Assembly (NCBI GenBank): GCA_021545665.1
Contig: JAJRTX010000086.1
Span: forward strand, 1-14,113
Source of the DNA: Zetaproteobacteria bacterium
Lineage (GTDB): Bacteria > Pseudomonadota > Zetaproteobacteria > Mariprofundales > Mariprofundaceae
Reading direction: 5' to 3'
Length of the DNA: 14,113 bases
Positions 8,140 to 14,113 of the stretch are shown one piece after another. How positions within the stretch are numbered: position 1 is the first letter of the stretch; the number at the start of each line of letters is the position of its first letter. A program made the translations under genes and the position numbers. The notes under the pieces were generated by a model, which saw only the letters and a list, made by a program, of their open reading frames with translations, did no database searches and was not told the origin of the DNA.

Positions 8140-8252
8140 CGCCGCCCGAGCCGAACAGATCCGCAACGCGTGTTGACCTGCTGCCGCTGCTTCCTTCCGG
8201 ATCTGACGGGGTTCACAGGCTTTCACCGTGCGGGGCTCGACCCGGACGACAC
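8139..8252 (-). ncRNA. ffs: signal recognition particle RNA (4.5S, small bacterial type)
   Basis: On the - strand the sequence carries the SRP RNA domain IV hallmark: GTCAGATCC, the GGAA tetraloop, then GGAAGCAGC (about 8182-8207), which binds Ffh. The ends close exactly. The 18 bases from GUGUCGUCC (5', from 8252) pair without interruption, counting G-U pairs, with the 3' run GTTCGGCTCGGGCGGCGC ending at 8139. This gives 114 nt, the same length as the E. coli 4.5S RNA. A run of five T (8133-8137) follows at once, so the closing stem may serve as terminator. The gene faces the Sel1 gene tail to tail. No clear promoter is seen just upstream; a processed 5' leader from the hairpin-rich region is possible. 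Confidence 0.93.
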
Positions 8253-8470
8253 CTTGGTTCCACCGGGGTGGAAATTGTTGTTAGGGATCTAAGTCCCATG
8301 TAATCCCGGAAAGGGGATGTCTTATCCGAGAGGAATTGATTCGAGTCATCCTTGACCCTCACCCTCAGGGCGCACTTTGCGCGTCCAAATCGGCTGTCCA
8401 AATTTACAATCCTGTAAATTTGTCGAACCCTGCGTGGGTTCTTCAAGACCTCAATCCCGAAATTTTATTA
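8253..8470. repeat. hairpin-rich spacer between ffs and tRNA-Ser
   Basis: This stretch has no convincing protein gene but many small inverted repeats in a row. They include CCC-TCA-GGG (8362-8370), GCGCA-CTT-TGCGC (8370-8382), a perfect 9-bp AAATTTACA-ATCC-TGTAAATTT (8400-8421) and GAACCC-TGCGT-GGGTTC (8425-8441). Shorter ones with GGGA/TCCC arms lie at about 8284-8317. Read on the - strand it would be the region between tRNA-Ser and ffs. It could be a transcribed spacer with processing hairpins, a small structured RNA, or a decayed palindromic repeat element. I cannot choose between these. Confidence 0.4.
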
Positions 8471-8490
8471 ATGGATGGCGTAAGCCATCC
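8463..8490 (-). terminator. terminator hairpin downstream of tRNA-Ser
   Basis: A perfect 7-bp stem GGATGGC / GCCATCC with a four-base loop (8473-8490) stands 10 bases past the CCA end of the tRNA. On the - strand it is followed by ATTAATAAAATTT, a broken T-rich tail. On the + strand it is followed by GTTTTAAAAT, so it may act in both directions. Confidence 0.5.
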
Positions 8491-8499
8491 GTTTTAAAA

Positions 8500-8589
8500 T
8501 GGCGGAGAGAGAGGGATTCGAACCCTCGGTACGCTTTCACGTACACACGCTTTCCAAGCGTGCTCCTTCAACCACTCAGACATCTCTCC
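8500..8589 (-). tRNA. tRNA-Ser, anticodon GGA
   Basis: The - strand folds as a class II tRNA of 90 nt. The acceptor arm GGAGAGA pairs with TCTCTCC, followed by discriminator G and an encoded CCA (8502-8500). The anticodon stem CACGC/GCGTG encloses the loop TTGGAAA, giving anticodon GGA (Ser codons UCC/UCU). A long variable arm, GTACGTGAAAGCGTAC, is typical of tRNA-Ser, and the T arm contains GGTTCGAATCC. A good promoter lies upstream and a hairpin downstream, so it is probably its own transcription unit. Confidence 0.96.
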
Positions 8590-8612
8590 ATCCCCATTTT
8601 CAGGGGCGGCGG

Positions 8613-8641
8613 ATAGTACGGTTCCTTTGATATGTCCGCAA
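8613..8641 (-). promoter_or_regulatory. promoter of tRNA-Ser
   Basis: On the - strand TTGCGG (8641-8636), a 17-base spacer and TACTAT (8618-8613) form a good sigma-70 promoter. The bases after the -10 box are CCGCCGCCCC, a GC-rich discriminator of the kind found at stringently controlled stable-RNA promoters. The -35 box lies next to the stop codon of the esterase gene. Confidence 0.6.
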
Positions 8642-8644
8642 GCG

Positions 8645-9349
8645 TCAGCGCCTGGTCAGAATATTCTGAATCCATTGGCCAATATGGTTGATCTCTTCAG
8701 CACAGACCTGATGTTGCATGGGATAGCTATGCCATTGTAGTTGATAATCCAGTGCTTCCAGTTTGCGGCGTGAAGAATCGCCGAGGGTAAAGGGTACAAC
8801 CGGATCATGAATGCCGTGGGCCATGAAAATGGGAGTGGCGCGAGCGGCTGGGGTGAGCTGCTCTGTTTCATCGGCCAGCAGAAGGTAACCGGAAAGGGCA
8901 ATAATGCCGGCCAGTGCTTTGGGTTGACGCAGGCCAACGTGCAAGGCCATGGCGGAGCCCTGTGAGAAACCGGCAAGAATAATGCGGCATGGTTTAATGC
9001 CGTGCATTTGCTCACGGTCGATGAGCATCTGTATTGATTGAGCCGACTGCAGGATGCTGGCGCGATCTTGTTTCAGACCAAAATCAGTTTGCGCGATATC
9101 ATACCAGGCGGGCATGATGTAACCGCCATTGATGGTCACCGGCATGGCCGGCGCATGCGGAAATATAAAACGCACGGGCAAATCATCGGGGATGCCAAAT
9201 TTAGGCACGATAGGTTCGAAGTCATGTCCGTCCGCACCCAGCCCATGCAGCCAGATAACAGAGGCTATTGGATTCGGCCCGGTTTCTACAGTGATATGGG
9301 GCAGTGTGTGCAAGCTCATCGGCCAATCATGAATTATTTTTTGCATCAT
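8645..9349 (-). CDS. alpha/beta-hydrolase carboxylesterase (phospholipase/carboxylesterase family)
   Basis: The 234 residues are typical in length for the cytosolic Abhydrolase_2 family (YpfH- and EstB-like), which hydrolyses short acyl esters or thioesters. The family's blocks are present: LHGLGADGHDF (34-44), PHAPAMPVTINGG (64-76) and W..D. The catalytic serine is in GFSQGSA (127-133, Ser129), Asp182 is in HGIHDPVVP, and His213 is in YPMQHQVC, where most relatives have MGH. There are two adjacent ATGs (9349 and 9346) with a weak AGAG ahead; ATG 9319 (MSLHTLP) is another possible start. There is no signal peptide. The gene stands alone, with tRNA-Ser downstream on the same strand. The natural substrate cannot be told. 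Confidence 0.88.
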   Translation of the reverse strand: MMQKIIHDWPMSLHTLPHITVETGPNPIASVIWLHGLGADGHDFEPIVPKFGIPDDLPVRFIFPHAPAMPVTINGGYIMPAWYDIAQTDFGLKQDRASILQSAQSIQMLIDREQMHGIKPCRIILAGFSQGSAMALHVGLRQPKALAGIIALSGYLLLADETEQLTPAARATPIFMAHGIHDPVVPFTLGDSSRRKLEALDYQLQWHSYPMQHQVCAEEINHIGQWIQNILTRR

Positions 9350-9363
9350 GTCTCTGGGCTTGC

Positions 9364-9528
9364 TTCAAATACCAAGAACTGATTGCAAACCAGATCATTG
9401 AGAATGAACTGGAGAGCGGTGGCCTGATTGTTTCCGCAAAGGTCAGACACGTCAATCAGGTACTACCCATCAGCTGCTACTGGATTCCACATATCCGAAT
9501 TATTAGCCTGGAAGGATTACAACAGTGA
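9364..9528 (+). pseudogene. 3' remnant of a WYL-domain transcriptional regulator
   Basis: From about 9364 to the TGA at 9526-9528 the + strand reads as the C-terminal end of a WYL-domain regulator. The pattern is NQ.IE.EL..G.LIVSAKV followed by NQVLP..CYWIPHIRIIS.EGLQ. I know this from the tail of helix-turn-helix WYL proteins, where it usually reads ILP..RYWIPH.RI.SPE.L. No start codon or N-terminal domains exist: the frame runs back only into the divergent esterase's 5' end (ATG 9304), where it looks unrelated. It is therefore a truncated leftover, not a working gene. The call rests on remembered family consensus and could be wrong. Confidence 0.5.
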
Positions 9529-9586
9529 CTGGGAGCAGTGTCTTCCGGCCTTCTCTTAAGCATGGTTTTCTGATTCAATCCGCATT

Positions 9587-10975
9587 ATGCGTAAACATCT
9601 CCATATTCTCGGGATCTGTGGCACGGCTATGGCTGCGATTGCCAATTTGGCCAAGGAACTTGGTTGGTCGGTAAGCGGCTCTGATGCCGGAGTGTATCCG
9701 CCGATGTCTGACTATCTGGCCGGACTGGGCATCGAGATTGCGCCGTTTGATATCGGCAATTTGGAACCGACTCCTGATTTATGCGTGATCGGCAATGCCA
9801 TGTGCCGGGGCAATGTGGAGGTTGAGGCTATTCTGAACAGGGGATTGCCGTATTGCTCAGGGCCGGAATTTGTCGGTTCGCATGTATTGGCCGGGCGTCA
9901 TGCTGTTGTGGTCGCAGGTACGCATGGCAAGACCACGACATCCGCACTGCTGGCGCATGTGTTGGAAGTGGCGGGTAAGGCTCCGGGCTTTCTCATTGGT
10001 GGTGTGCCGGAAAACTTTGGTGGTGGAGCACGTCTGGGTTCAGGATCACATTTCGTGCTTGAAGGTGACGAATACGATACGGCCTTTTTTGATAAACGCA
10101 GTAAATTCCTTCATTACCGTTCACGAACACTGGTTCTCAATAATCTGGAATATGATCATGCCGACATATTTCCCGATCTTGAAGCTATCAAGACCCAGTT
10201 TAATCATCTGATTCGCACGGTTCCTGAAGAAGGAACCATTATTGCCAATGCTGATGATGAGCATATTATTGATGTGCTGAGTCGAGGTTGCTGGACTCCG
10301 ATTATTTCGTTTGCCAGACAGGGTGGCCATGATGCCCAATGGCATTGGCAGGCTATAGCAGATGATGGTTCCCGTTTTTGTCTTTTCCAGCATGGACAAC
10401 AGGTGATGGAGATTTCATGGGGCATGATCGGCATTCATAATGTAGCCAATGCTTGCGCTGTTGCTGCTGCAGCCACTTCATTGGGCATTGATCTGTTAAT
10501 GATTGAGCAGGGCATGCATAGTTTTGCCGGTGTGCGACGTCGCATGAGTCTGGTTGGGGAAGCAAACGGCGTGAAAGTATTTGACGATTTTGCTCACCAC
10601 CCGACAGCAATCAGCGGCATGGTTTCCGCTGCCAAAGCCAGCATGCATGGAAAGGGGCGACTCTGGGTTCTGGTTGAACCACGTTCGAACACCATGCGTA
10701 CACGTATTCATCAGCAGCGTTTGCCGCTTTGTTTCGAGGCTGCTGATTTTATAGTATTTTCATCGCCAGATGATCATAATCTGGTTGTTGATGAAGTACT
10801 CGATGTCAGTAAAATTTGTCAACAAATCGGAGCTCATGCCTCAGTGTTTTCTGATGTCGATGCCATCGTTACTTTTGTCAGTAGCGGTGTACAGACAGGA
10901 GATCATGTTCTGATCCTTTCCAATGGTGGATTTGAAAATATCCACCATCGCTTACTGGATGAGATAGGTTTGTAG
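9587..10975 (+). CDS. mpl: UDP-N-acetylmuramate:L-alanyl-gamma-D-glutamyl-meso-diaminopimelate ligase (murein recycling)
   Basis: Mpl joins the recycled tripeptide L-Ala-gamma-D-Glu-meso-DAP to UDP-MurNAc, using ATP, in the cytoplasm of Gram-negative bacteria. The 462 residues are close to E. coli Mpl. Family marks are the N-terminal ILGICGTAM loop (7-15), the ATP-binding GTHGKTT (111-117), LEGDEYDTAFFDKRSKF and LNNLEYDHADIF. The FDDFAHHPTAI motif of the Mur ligases comes just before the C-terminal domain. The start matches the family start, although no clear ribosome binding site is seen. ILGICGTAM and EYDTAFFDKRSKF set it apart from MurC. It has no co-directional partner: gene remnants lie on both sides. 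Confidence 0.95.
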   Translation: MRKHLHILGICGTAMAAIANLAKELGWSVSGSDAGVYPPMSDYLAGLGIEIAPFDIGNLEPTPDLCVIGNAMCRGNVEVEAILNRGLPYCSGPEFVGSHVLAGRHAVVVAGTHGKTTTSALLAHVLEVAGKAPGFLIGGVPENFGGGARLGSGSHFVLEGDEYDTAFFDKRSKFLHYRSRTLVLNNLEYDHADIFPDLEAIKTQFNHLIRTVPEEGTIIANADDEHIIDVLSRGCWTPIISFARQGGHDAQWHWQAIADDGSRFCLFQHGQQVMEISWGMIGIHNVANACAVAAAATSLGIDLLMIEQGMHSFAGVRRRMSLVGEANGVKVFDDFAHHPTAISGMVSAAKASMHGKGRLWVLVEPRSNTMRTRIHQQRLPLCFEAADFIVFSSPDDHNLVVDEVLDVSKICQQIGAHASVFSDVDAIVTFVSSGVQTGDHVLILSNGGFENIHHRLLDEIGL

Positions 10976-10978
10976 AAA

Positions 10979-11330
10979 AGAGGCATATTTCGCAAGGCCA
11001 TTTATAGGTACCAAGAGGCATTGAAGGATATGCTGATTGGAAAAGTTGAAATAGATGGGTCCTGCTTTGATGTTAAGTGAGTGTTGTGTGGATTTATGGC
11101 AGCTTTAAACGTTGCAGGGGCATCAGAAAGCAGCCTGTCTTTGGTATATTTGAGCATAATTGTCGAGCCTGTACAGAATTATCCCTGACTGCAAACAAGT
11201 AACGCTTCAAGCTGTAATCAAGGGGGAAGTGGCCCTGGACAGCATGATCTATAGTGATGGTTAGCGTGGTTACAATGAGTTAATTAATGTTGGTTGTTCA
11301 AAGCACTTTAGAAAACTGTCTCATTCGAAG
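10979..11330 (+). pseudogene. decayed IS1595-family (IS1016/ISXO2-like) transposase
   Basis: Three pieces in two frames together read as an IS1595-type DDE transposase. Piece one (10979-11077) ends in a GKVEIDGSCFD stretch that carries the first catalytic Asp, then TGA 11078. Piece two (about 11102-11170) gives KRCRGIRKQPVFGIFE. A frameshift near 11170 leads to piece three (11172-11330). It reads YRIIPDCKQVTLQAVIKGEV, then a block with the second Asp in IYSDG, then TAG at 11262 where the family has Trp, then RGYNELINVG and KHFR. The rest, including the third catalytic residue, is gone. Several stops and a frameshift mean it is dead. No terminal inverted repeats or target duplication were recognised. 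It starts within a few bases of the mpl stop codon. Confidence 0.7.
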
Positions 11331-11495
11331 GATCCACGTCAGATCTCAGTTGTTATCATTGAGTGAGCCGGACAGACAAATGCATAGTAGATAAGACTCT
11401 TGCCGGAATTACTGCATATGTGAGTAAAGAGAGAGACCAAAAACAAGCTGAGTTGGCATCAAGGCTCTACAAGCCACAATTCATATGAAACATGG
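11331..11495. other. intergenic remainder between the transposase remnant and the MEKHLA gene
   Basis: No recognisable gene. A 41-codon open stretch, GTG 11363 to TGA 11486-11488 on the + strand, contains VDKTLAGITAYVSKERDQKQ. It resembles nothing I know and lacks a ribosome binding site. It may be more decayed mobile-element DNA. Confidence 0.3.
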
Positions 11496-11514
11496 ATGAT
11501 GCAGAGGGCATCAT
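11496..11514 (-). terminator. hairpin at the 3' end of the glyS operon
   Basis: ATGATGC-AGAGG-GCATCAT is a perfect 7-bp stem with a five-base loop, overlapping the stop codon of the MEKHLA gene. The following - strand bases (CCATGTTTC) are not a T-run, so termination is only a possibility. Confidence 0.25.
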
Positions 11515-12002
11515 GTTAATAACTTCCAGTTACTGAACATCGCAGCCTGACCGTAATAATGGTCATCACTATCCTGCAGGTTCCAGACTGTGGCCTGATT
11601 GATCAGGAAACGTCTGCCGTTGCCTGAAATTCTTATCCCGGAATAATCATCAATGAAACCATATTCTGTTACGCGTTGCAGTAGTTGGTTGCGTTCAGTT
11701 TGTAGCATATCCTCAGCCGAAAGTCGTGAGGGCAATCGCACAAACTCAGACCAGTTTAATTCGAACAACTGTTGCGCGGTCTCATTTGCATAATTTATGA
11801 TGGGGTCTTTTTCTGTACCATGAAAAAGTAGTACAAAAGAGGCCGAATAGAGTCGGCGTGCTGCCAACGAAGCATCACACTGTTCCATTAGTCCGCAGCC
11901 GATCCAATGCTTTAAACTGTGTCGTAACAGTTGAATATGCCCGGACAGAAAGTCGTTACTTTCACATGGTTCTTCTAAATGCAAATCAGGGACTGAAGAC
12001 AA
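11511..12002 (-). CDS. MEKHLA-domain (PAS-like) protein
   Basis: This 163-residue protein matches the bacterial MEKHLA domain, a PAS-related fold. The later half contains LPSRLSAED (90-98) and GFIDDYSGIRISGNGRRF (114-131). It continues with INQATVWNL and ends YYGQAAMF..W. The middle (about 45-85) has the PAS-like FVLLFHGTEKDPIINYANETAQQLFE. Its function is not established; a ligand-binding or sensory role is only inferred from the fold. The start given is a TTG at 12002 with a weak TAAGA ahead. The first 38 residues are less typical, and ATG at residue 39 is an alternative. Only 4 bases separate it from the glyS stop, so it is probably translated from the glyQS message. Confidence 0.75.
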   Translation of the reverse strand: MSSVPDLHLEEPCESNDFLSGHIQLLRHSLKHWIGCGLMEQCDASLAARRLYSASFVLLFHGTEKDPIINYANETAQQLFELNWSEFVRLPSRLSAEDMLQTERNQLLQRVTEYGFIDDYSGIRISGNGRRFLINQATVWNLQDSDDHYYGQAAMFSNWKLLT

Positions 12003-12006
12003 AGTC

Positions 12007-14073
12007 TTACAAACGAGAGATGTCTGCCAGATTGAGGAATAATGTTCTCAGTCGGGATAATAGTGCCAGACGATTGCCGCGCACCGCCTCATCATCAGCC
12101 ATCACCATCACATCATCAAAAAACTGATCTGGCGGTTGGCGCAATCTGGCCAGTTCAGCCAAAGCAGGAGAGATACTTTCTTCAAATGAACCAGTGGAGA
12201 CAGCTCGGCTAAAGCCGGACTCGGCAGTCAGCAGAGCTTCATACAGAGATTTTTCAGCAGCTTCAGTAAATAGCGATGTATCAATATCAGATGGCACGGA
12301 TGGCGCTTTCCTCAGGATATTGGCAATGCGTTTATTGGCTGCGGTAATCGCCTGACCCTCTTCCGAGCTTTCAAAACCCATCAGGTGACGGGCGATTAAA
12401 GCTTCACGATAAAGCGGCCGATTCTCGGATGAATTCACCGCTGCATCGATGGATGTTTTCGAAAAACCCAGCGGCCCGCTCATACCCAGCAGACGTTCAA
12501 TGATAAAACCGCGTACCTGCTGCCTGGTTTGATCTGAAACAGCAATGGTTACGCGTTGTTGGTTCCATTGCTTGGCCGCTTCATCAATCACCTTATCCAG
12601 TGTCATAGAAACCGGATATTGGGTATCACTAAGCAGGCGAACCAGGCCGATGGCGGCACGACGCAGACCGAATGGATCAGCGCTGGCCGTAGGGATTCGG
12701 CCAATATGGAAATAACCCAATAACTTGTCGGCGCGCTCAGCAATACCAAGAGCTCGGGCAATCGAATCCGGAGGTAAGTCATCTTCCGCACCGGTCGGGG
12801 CATAATGGTGCTCGATGGCCTCTGCTACCTGTTCACTTTCACCTTCCCTGCGCGCATATTGGCCGCCCATGTAGCCCTGTAATTCAGGGAATTCTCCGAC
12901 CATGCCGGTTGTCAGATCCGATTTGCACAAATAGGCGGCGCGCTGTGCTTGATTGGCATCGACTGCCAGTGCTTGTGCATTATCGAGCACAAAACCACGC
13001 ATGCGGCGTACCAGATCGCTGACCATGCCCAGACCATCCTGAAATACAATTTCCGACAGTTTTTCAACGCGGGCATCAAGGGACTCTTTTGGATCGCGGT
13101 CAAAATAGAAAGCAGCATCGGCCAGACGGGCATTGACTACGCGCTCATTACCGTTGGCTACGGCAGCAGGGTTTTTGGAAGCGATATTAGCTACAGTGAA
13201 AAAGACATTACTGACTTTTCCATCTGCATCATGCGATGAGAAACAGCGCTGATGATGTTTGAGTTCAATGCGGCTGACTTCTTCCGGCAGGCGCAGGTAC
13301 CTATCATCATAGCGGGCAGTAATGGCTTGTGGCCACTCCACCAGATCGGTGACTTCATCCAGCAGTTCTTCATCTGCAACCAGTTCAACATCGGCCTTTG
13401 AGGCCGATGTGTTGAGCAGTTCAGCAATCAGTGATTTTCTGGCTTCACGGTTTGCACGCACAAACTGCGTCTGCAGCCAGCTGAACGGATCATTCACATC
13501 AATCTCGCCTGTTGAGCCATGTACACGATGGCCGCGGCTGATCAGGCCTGCCTGTACACCGGCAAATGAGAAGTCGATTATTTCATCACCAAGCCTGGCT
13601 ACAATCCAGCGAATCGGGCGGATAAAGGTATCACTTCGGGTGCTGCCATCCTGCCACTGCATCTGTTTCGGGCTGGGTAGTTTGCGTAGAATAGCTGGCA
13701 TGGATTCGGCAATAATGTCAGCAACCGGGCGTCCCTTAACCGTGCGCACTGCTTTCATGTAGTTACCCTTGCCATCACCTTTATCAGCCAGTTCAAAATC
13801 ATCCAGTGACAGGCCTGTTTTTTTGGCAAAGCCGTGTGCAGCACCGGTGGGTTTGCCCTCGGCAAATGCCACCCGCTCAGGTGGTCCCCAGATGGTTTCC
13901 TGACGATCATCCTGCCCCACAGGGCAGGCGGATGAATGAATGAGCAGGCGGCGTGGTGATACGCCTAGTTGTAAGCCTTCTGCCGCAATATTTGCATCAG
14001 AAAGCAGTTTTGAAACTGCTTTCTGAAGAGCTTCCCCCATACGAGGAGCGACACCGGCCGGTATTTCTTCCAC
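12007..14073 (-). CDS. glyS: glycyl-tRNA synthetase beta subunit
   Basis: GlyS forms an alpha2beta2 enzyme with GlyQ that charges tRNA-Gly. From GTG 14073 the 688 residues are near full family length and include the known blocks SPRRLLIH (39-46), WGPPERVAFAEGKPTGAAHGF (62-82) and KQMQW....R..TFIRPIRWIVARLG (136-162). Also present are SRGHRVHG (179-186), LKHHQRCFS (273-281), and the C-terminal anticodon-binding region with NKRIANIL (577-584). The family start is normally a few residues earlier, and the DNA does encode LIEIGVEEIP in frame (from 14088). The natural ATG at 14106 (M-S-L-K-P) is separated from it by an in-frame TGA (14091-14089). GTG 14073 would remove the first beta strand. The real start, or the base call, is therefore in doubt. 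The gene overlaps or abuts glyQ. Confidence 0.9.
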   Translation of the reverse strand: MEEIPAGVAPRMGEALQKAVSKLLSDANIAAEGLQLGVSPRRLLIHSSACPVGQDDRQETIWGPPERVAFAEGKPTGAAHGFAKKTGLSLDDFELADKGDGKGNYMKAVRTVKGRPVADIIAESMPAILRKLPSPKQMQWQDGSTRSDTFIRPIRWIVARLGDEIIDFSFAGVQAGLISRGHRVHGSTGEIDVNDPFSWLQTQFVRANREARKSLIAELLNTSASKADVELVADEELLDEVTDLVEWPQAITARYDDRYLRLPEEVSRIELKHHQRCFSSHDADGKVSNVFFTVANIASKNPAAVANGNERVVNARLADAAFYFDRDPKESLDARVEKLSEIVFQDGLGMVSDLVRRMRGFVLDNAQALAVDANQAQRAAYLCKSDLTTGMVGEFPELQGYMGGQYARREGESEQVAEAIEHHYAPTGAEDDLPPDSIARALGIAERADKLLGYFHIGRIPTASADPFGLRRAAIGLVRLLSDTQYPVSMTLDKVIDEAAKQWNQQRVTIAVSDQTRQQVRGFIIERLLGMSGPLGFSKTSIDAAVNSSENRPLYREALIARHLMGFESSEEGQAITAANKRIANILRKAPSVPSDIDTSLFTEAAEKSLYEALLTAESGFSRAVSTGSFEESISPALAELARLRQPPDQFFDDVMVMADDEAVRGNRLALLSRLRTLFLNLADISRL

Positions 14074-14080
14074 ACCAATT

Positions 14081-14113
14081 TCAATCAGTCAAGGTTTCAA
14101 ACTCATGTGCCCA
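14081..14113 (-). CDS. glyQ: last codons of glycyl-tRNA synthetase alpha subunit (partial)
   Basis: On the - strand the window begins inside an open frame reading W-A-H-E-F-E-T-L-T-D and stopping at TGA (14083-14081). Its position directly before and overlapping the glyS start is where glyQ normally ends. Ten residues are too few to identify it by sequence, so the call rests on gene order. Confidence 0.45.
   Translation of the reverse strand, partial: WAHEFETLTD

Noticed and set aside
8079..8303. 74-codon open frame on the + strand over the SRP RNA
   Set aside because: Antisense of ffs; the RNA evidence is much stronger.
8362..8441. CRISPR-like array in the repeat-rich spacer
   Set aside because: The inverted repeats differ from one another and are not regularly spaced direct repeats.
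8213..8446. 77-codon open frame on the - strand
   Set aside because: It runs through the hairpin-rich spacer and into the 5' part of the SRP RNA, with no ribosome binding site or family resemblance.
8377..8616. Open frame on the + strand reading WRRERDSNPRYAFTYTRFPSV
   Set aside because: It is the antisense of tRNA-Ser; this is a well-known false protein in annotation.
13322..13762. 146-codon + strand frame inside glyS
   Set aside because: Antisense shadow; Ser-rich and without motifs.

Overview
The window is chromosomal DNA of a Gram-negative bacterium, most likely a proteobacterium. The evidence is an MCE/Mla-type lipid transport cluster, a murein-recycling ligase (Mpl), UbiD of ubiquinone synthesis, a two-subunit glycyl-tRNA synthetase and a short SRP RNA of about 114 nt. 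The mix of genes would fit a gamma- or zetaproteobacterium. That placement is an impression, not a search result.

Left arm (196-5967, + strand) is one tight run of genes with several ATGA overlaps. In order they are: an MlaE-like permease; an MlaF-like ABC subunit that has lost almost every nucleotide-binding motif; an MCE (MlaD-like) protein cut in two by an in-frame TAG; a TPR lipoprotein; an RsbW-like ATPase; a SpoIIAA-like STAS protein; and UbiD. The first four look like an envelope lipid transport system, the next two like a partner-switching pair. A Sel1-repeat membrane-anchored protein follows (6169-8112).

The middle (8112-8650) is an RNA island on the - strand. It holds tRNA-Ser(GGA) with its own promoter and terminator, then about 250 bp dense in small hairpins, then the SRP RNA gene (ffs), whose closing stem is followed by a T-run. 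An alpha/beta-hydrolase esterase lies upstream on the same strand. A decayed 3' end of a WYL-domain regulator sits between the esterase and mpl.

The right arm has mpl (+ strand), then about 535 bp without an intact gene, containing a broken IS1595-family transposase. The - strand glycyl-tRNA synthetase operon follows: the last codons of glyQ at the window edge, glyS, and a MEKHLA-domain (PAS-like) protein 4 nt downstream. The natural glyS start codon is followed by an in-frame TGA.

The points most worth following are the pseudo-ATPase in the lipid transporter, the two in-frame stops (MCE gene and glyS), and the two gene fossils flanking mpl.
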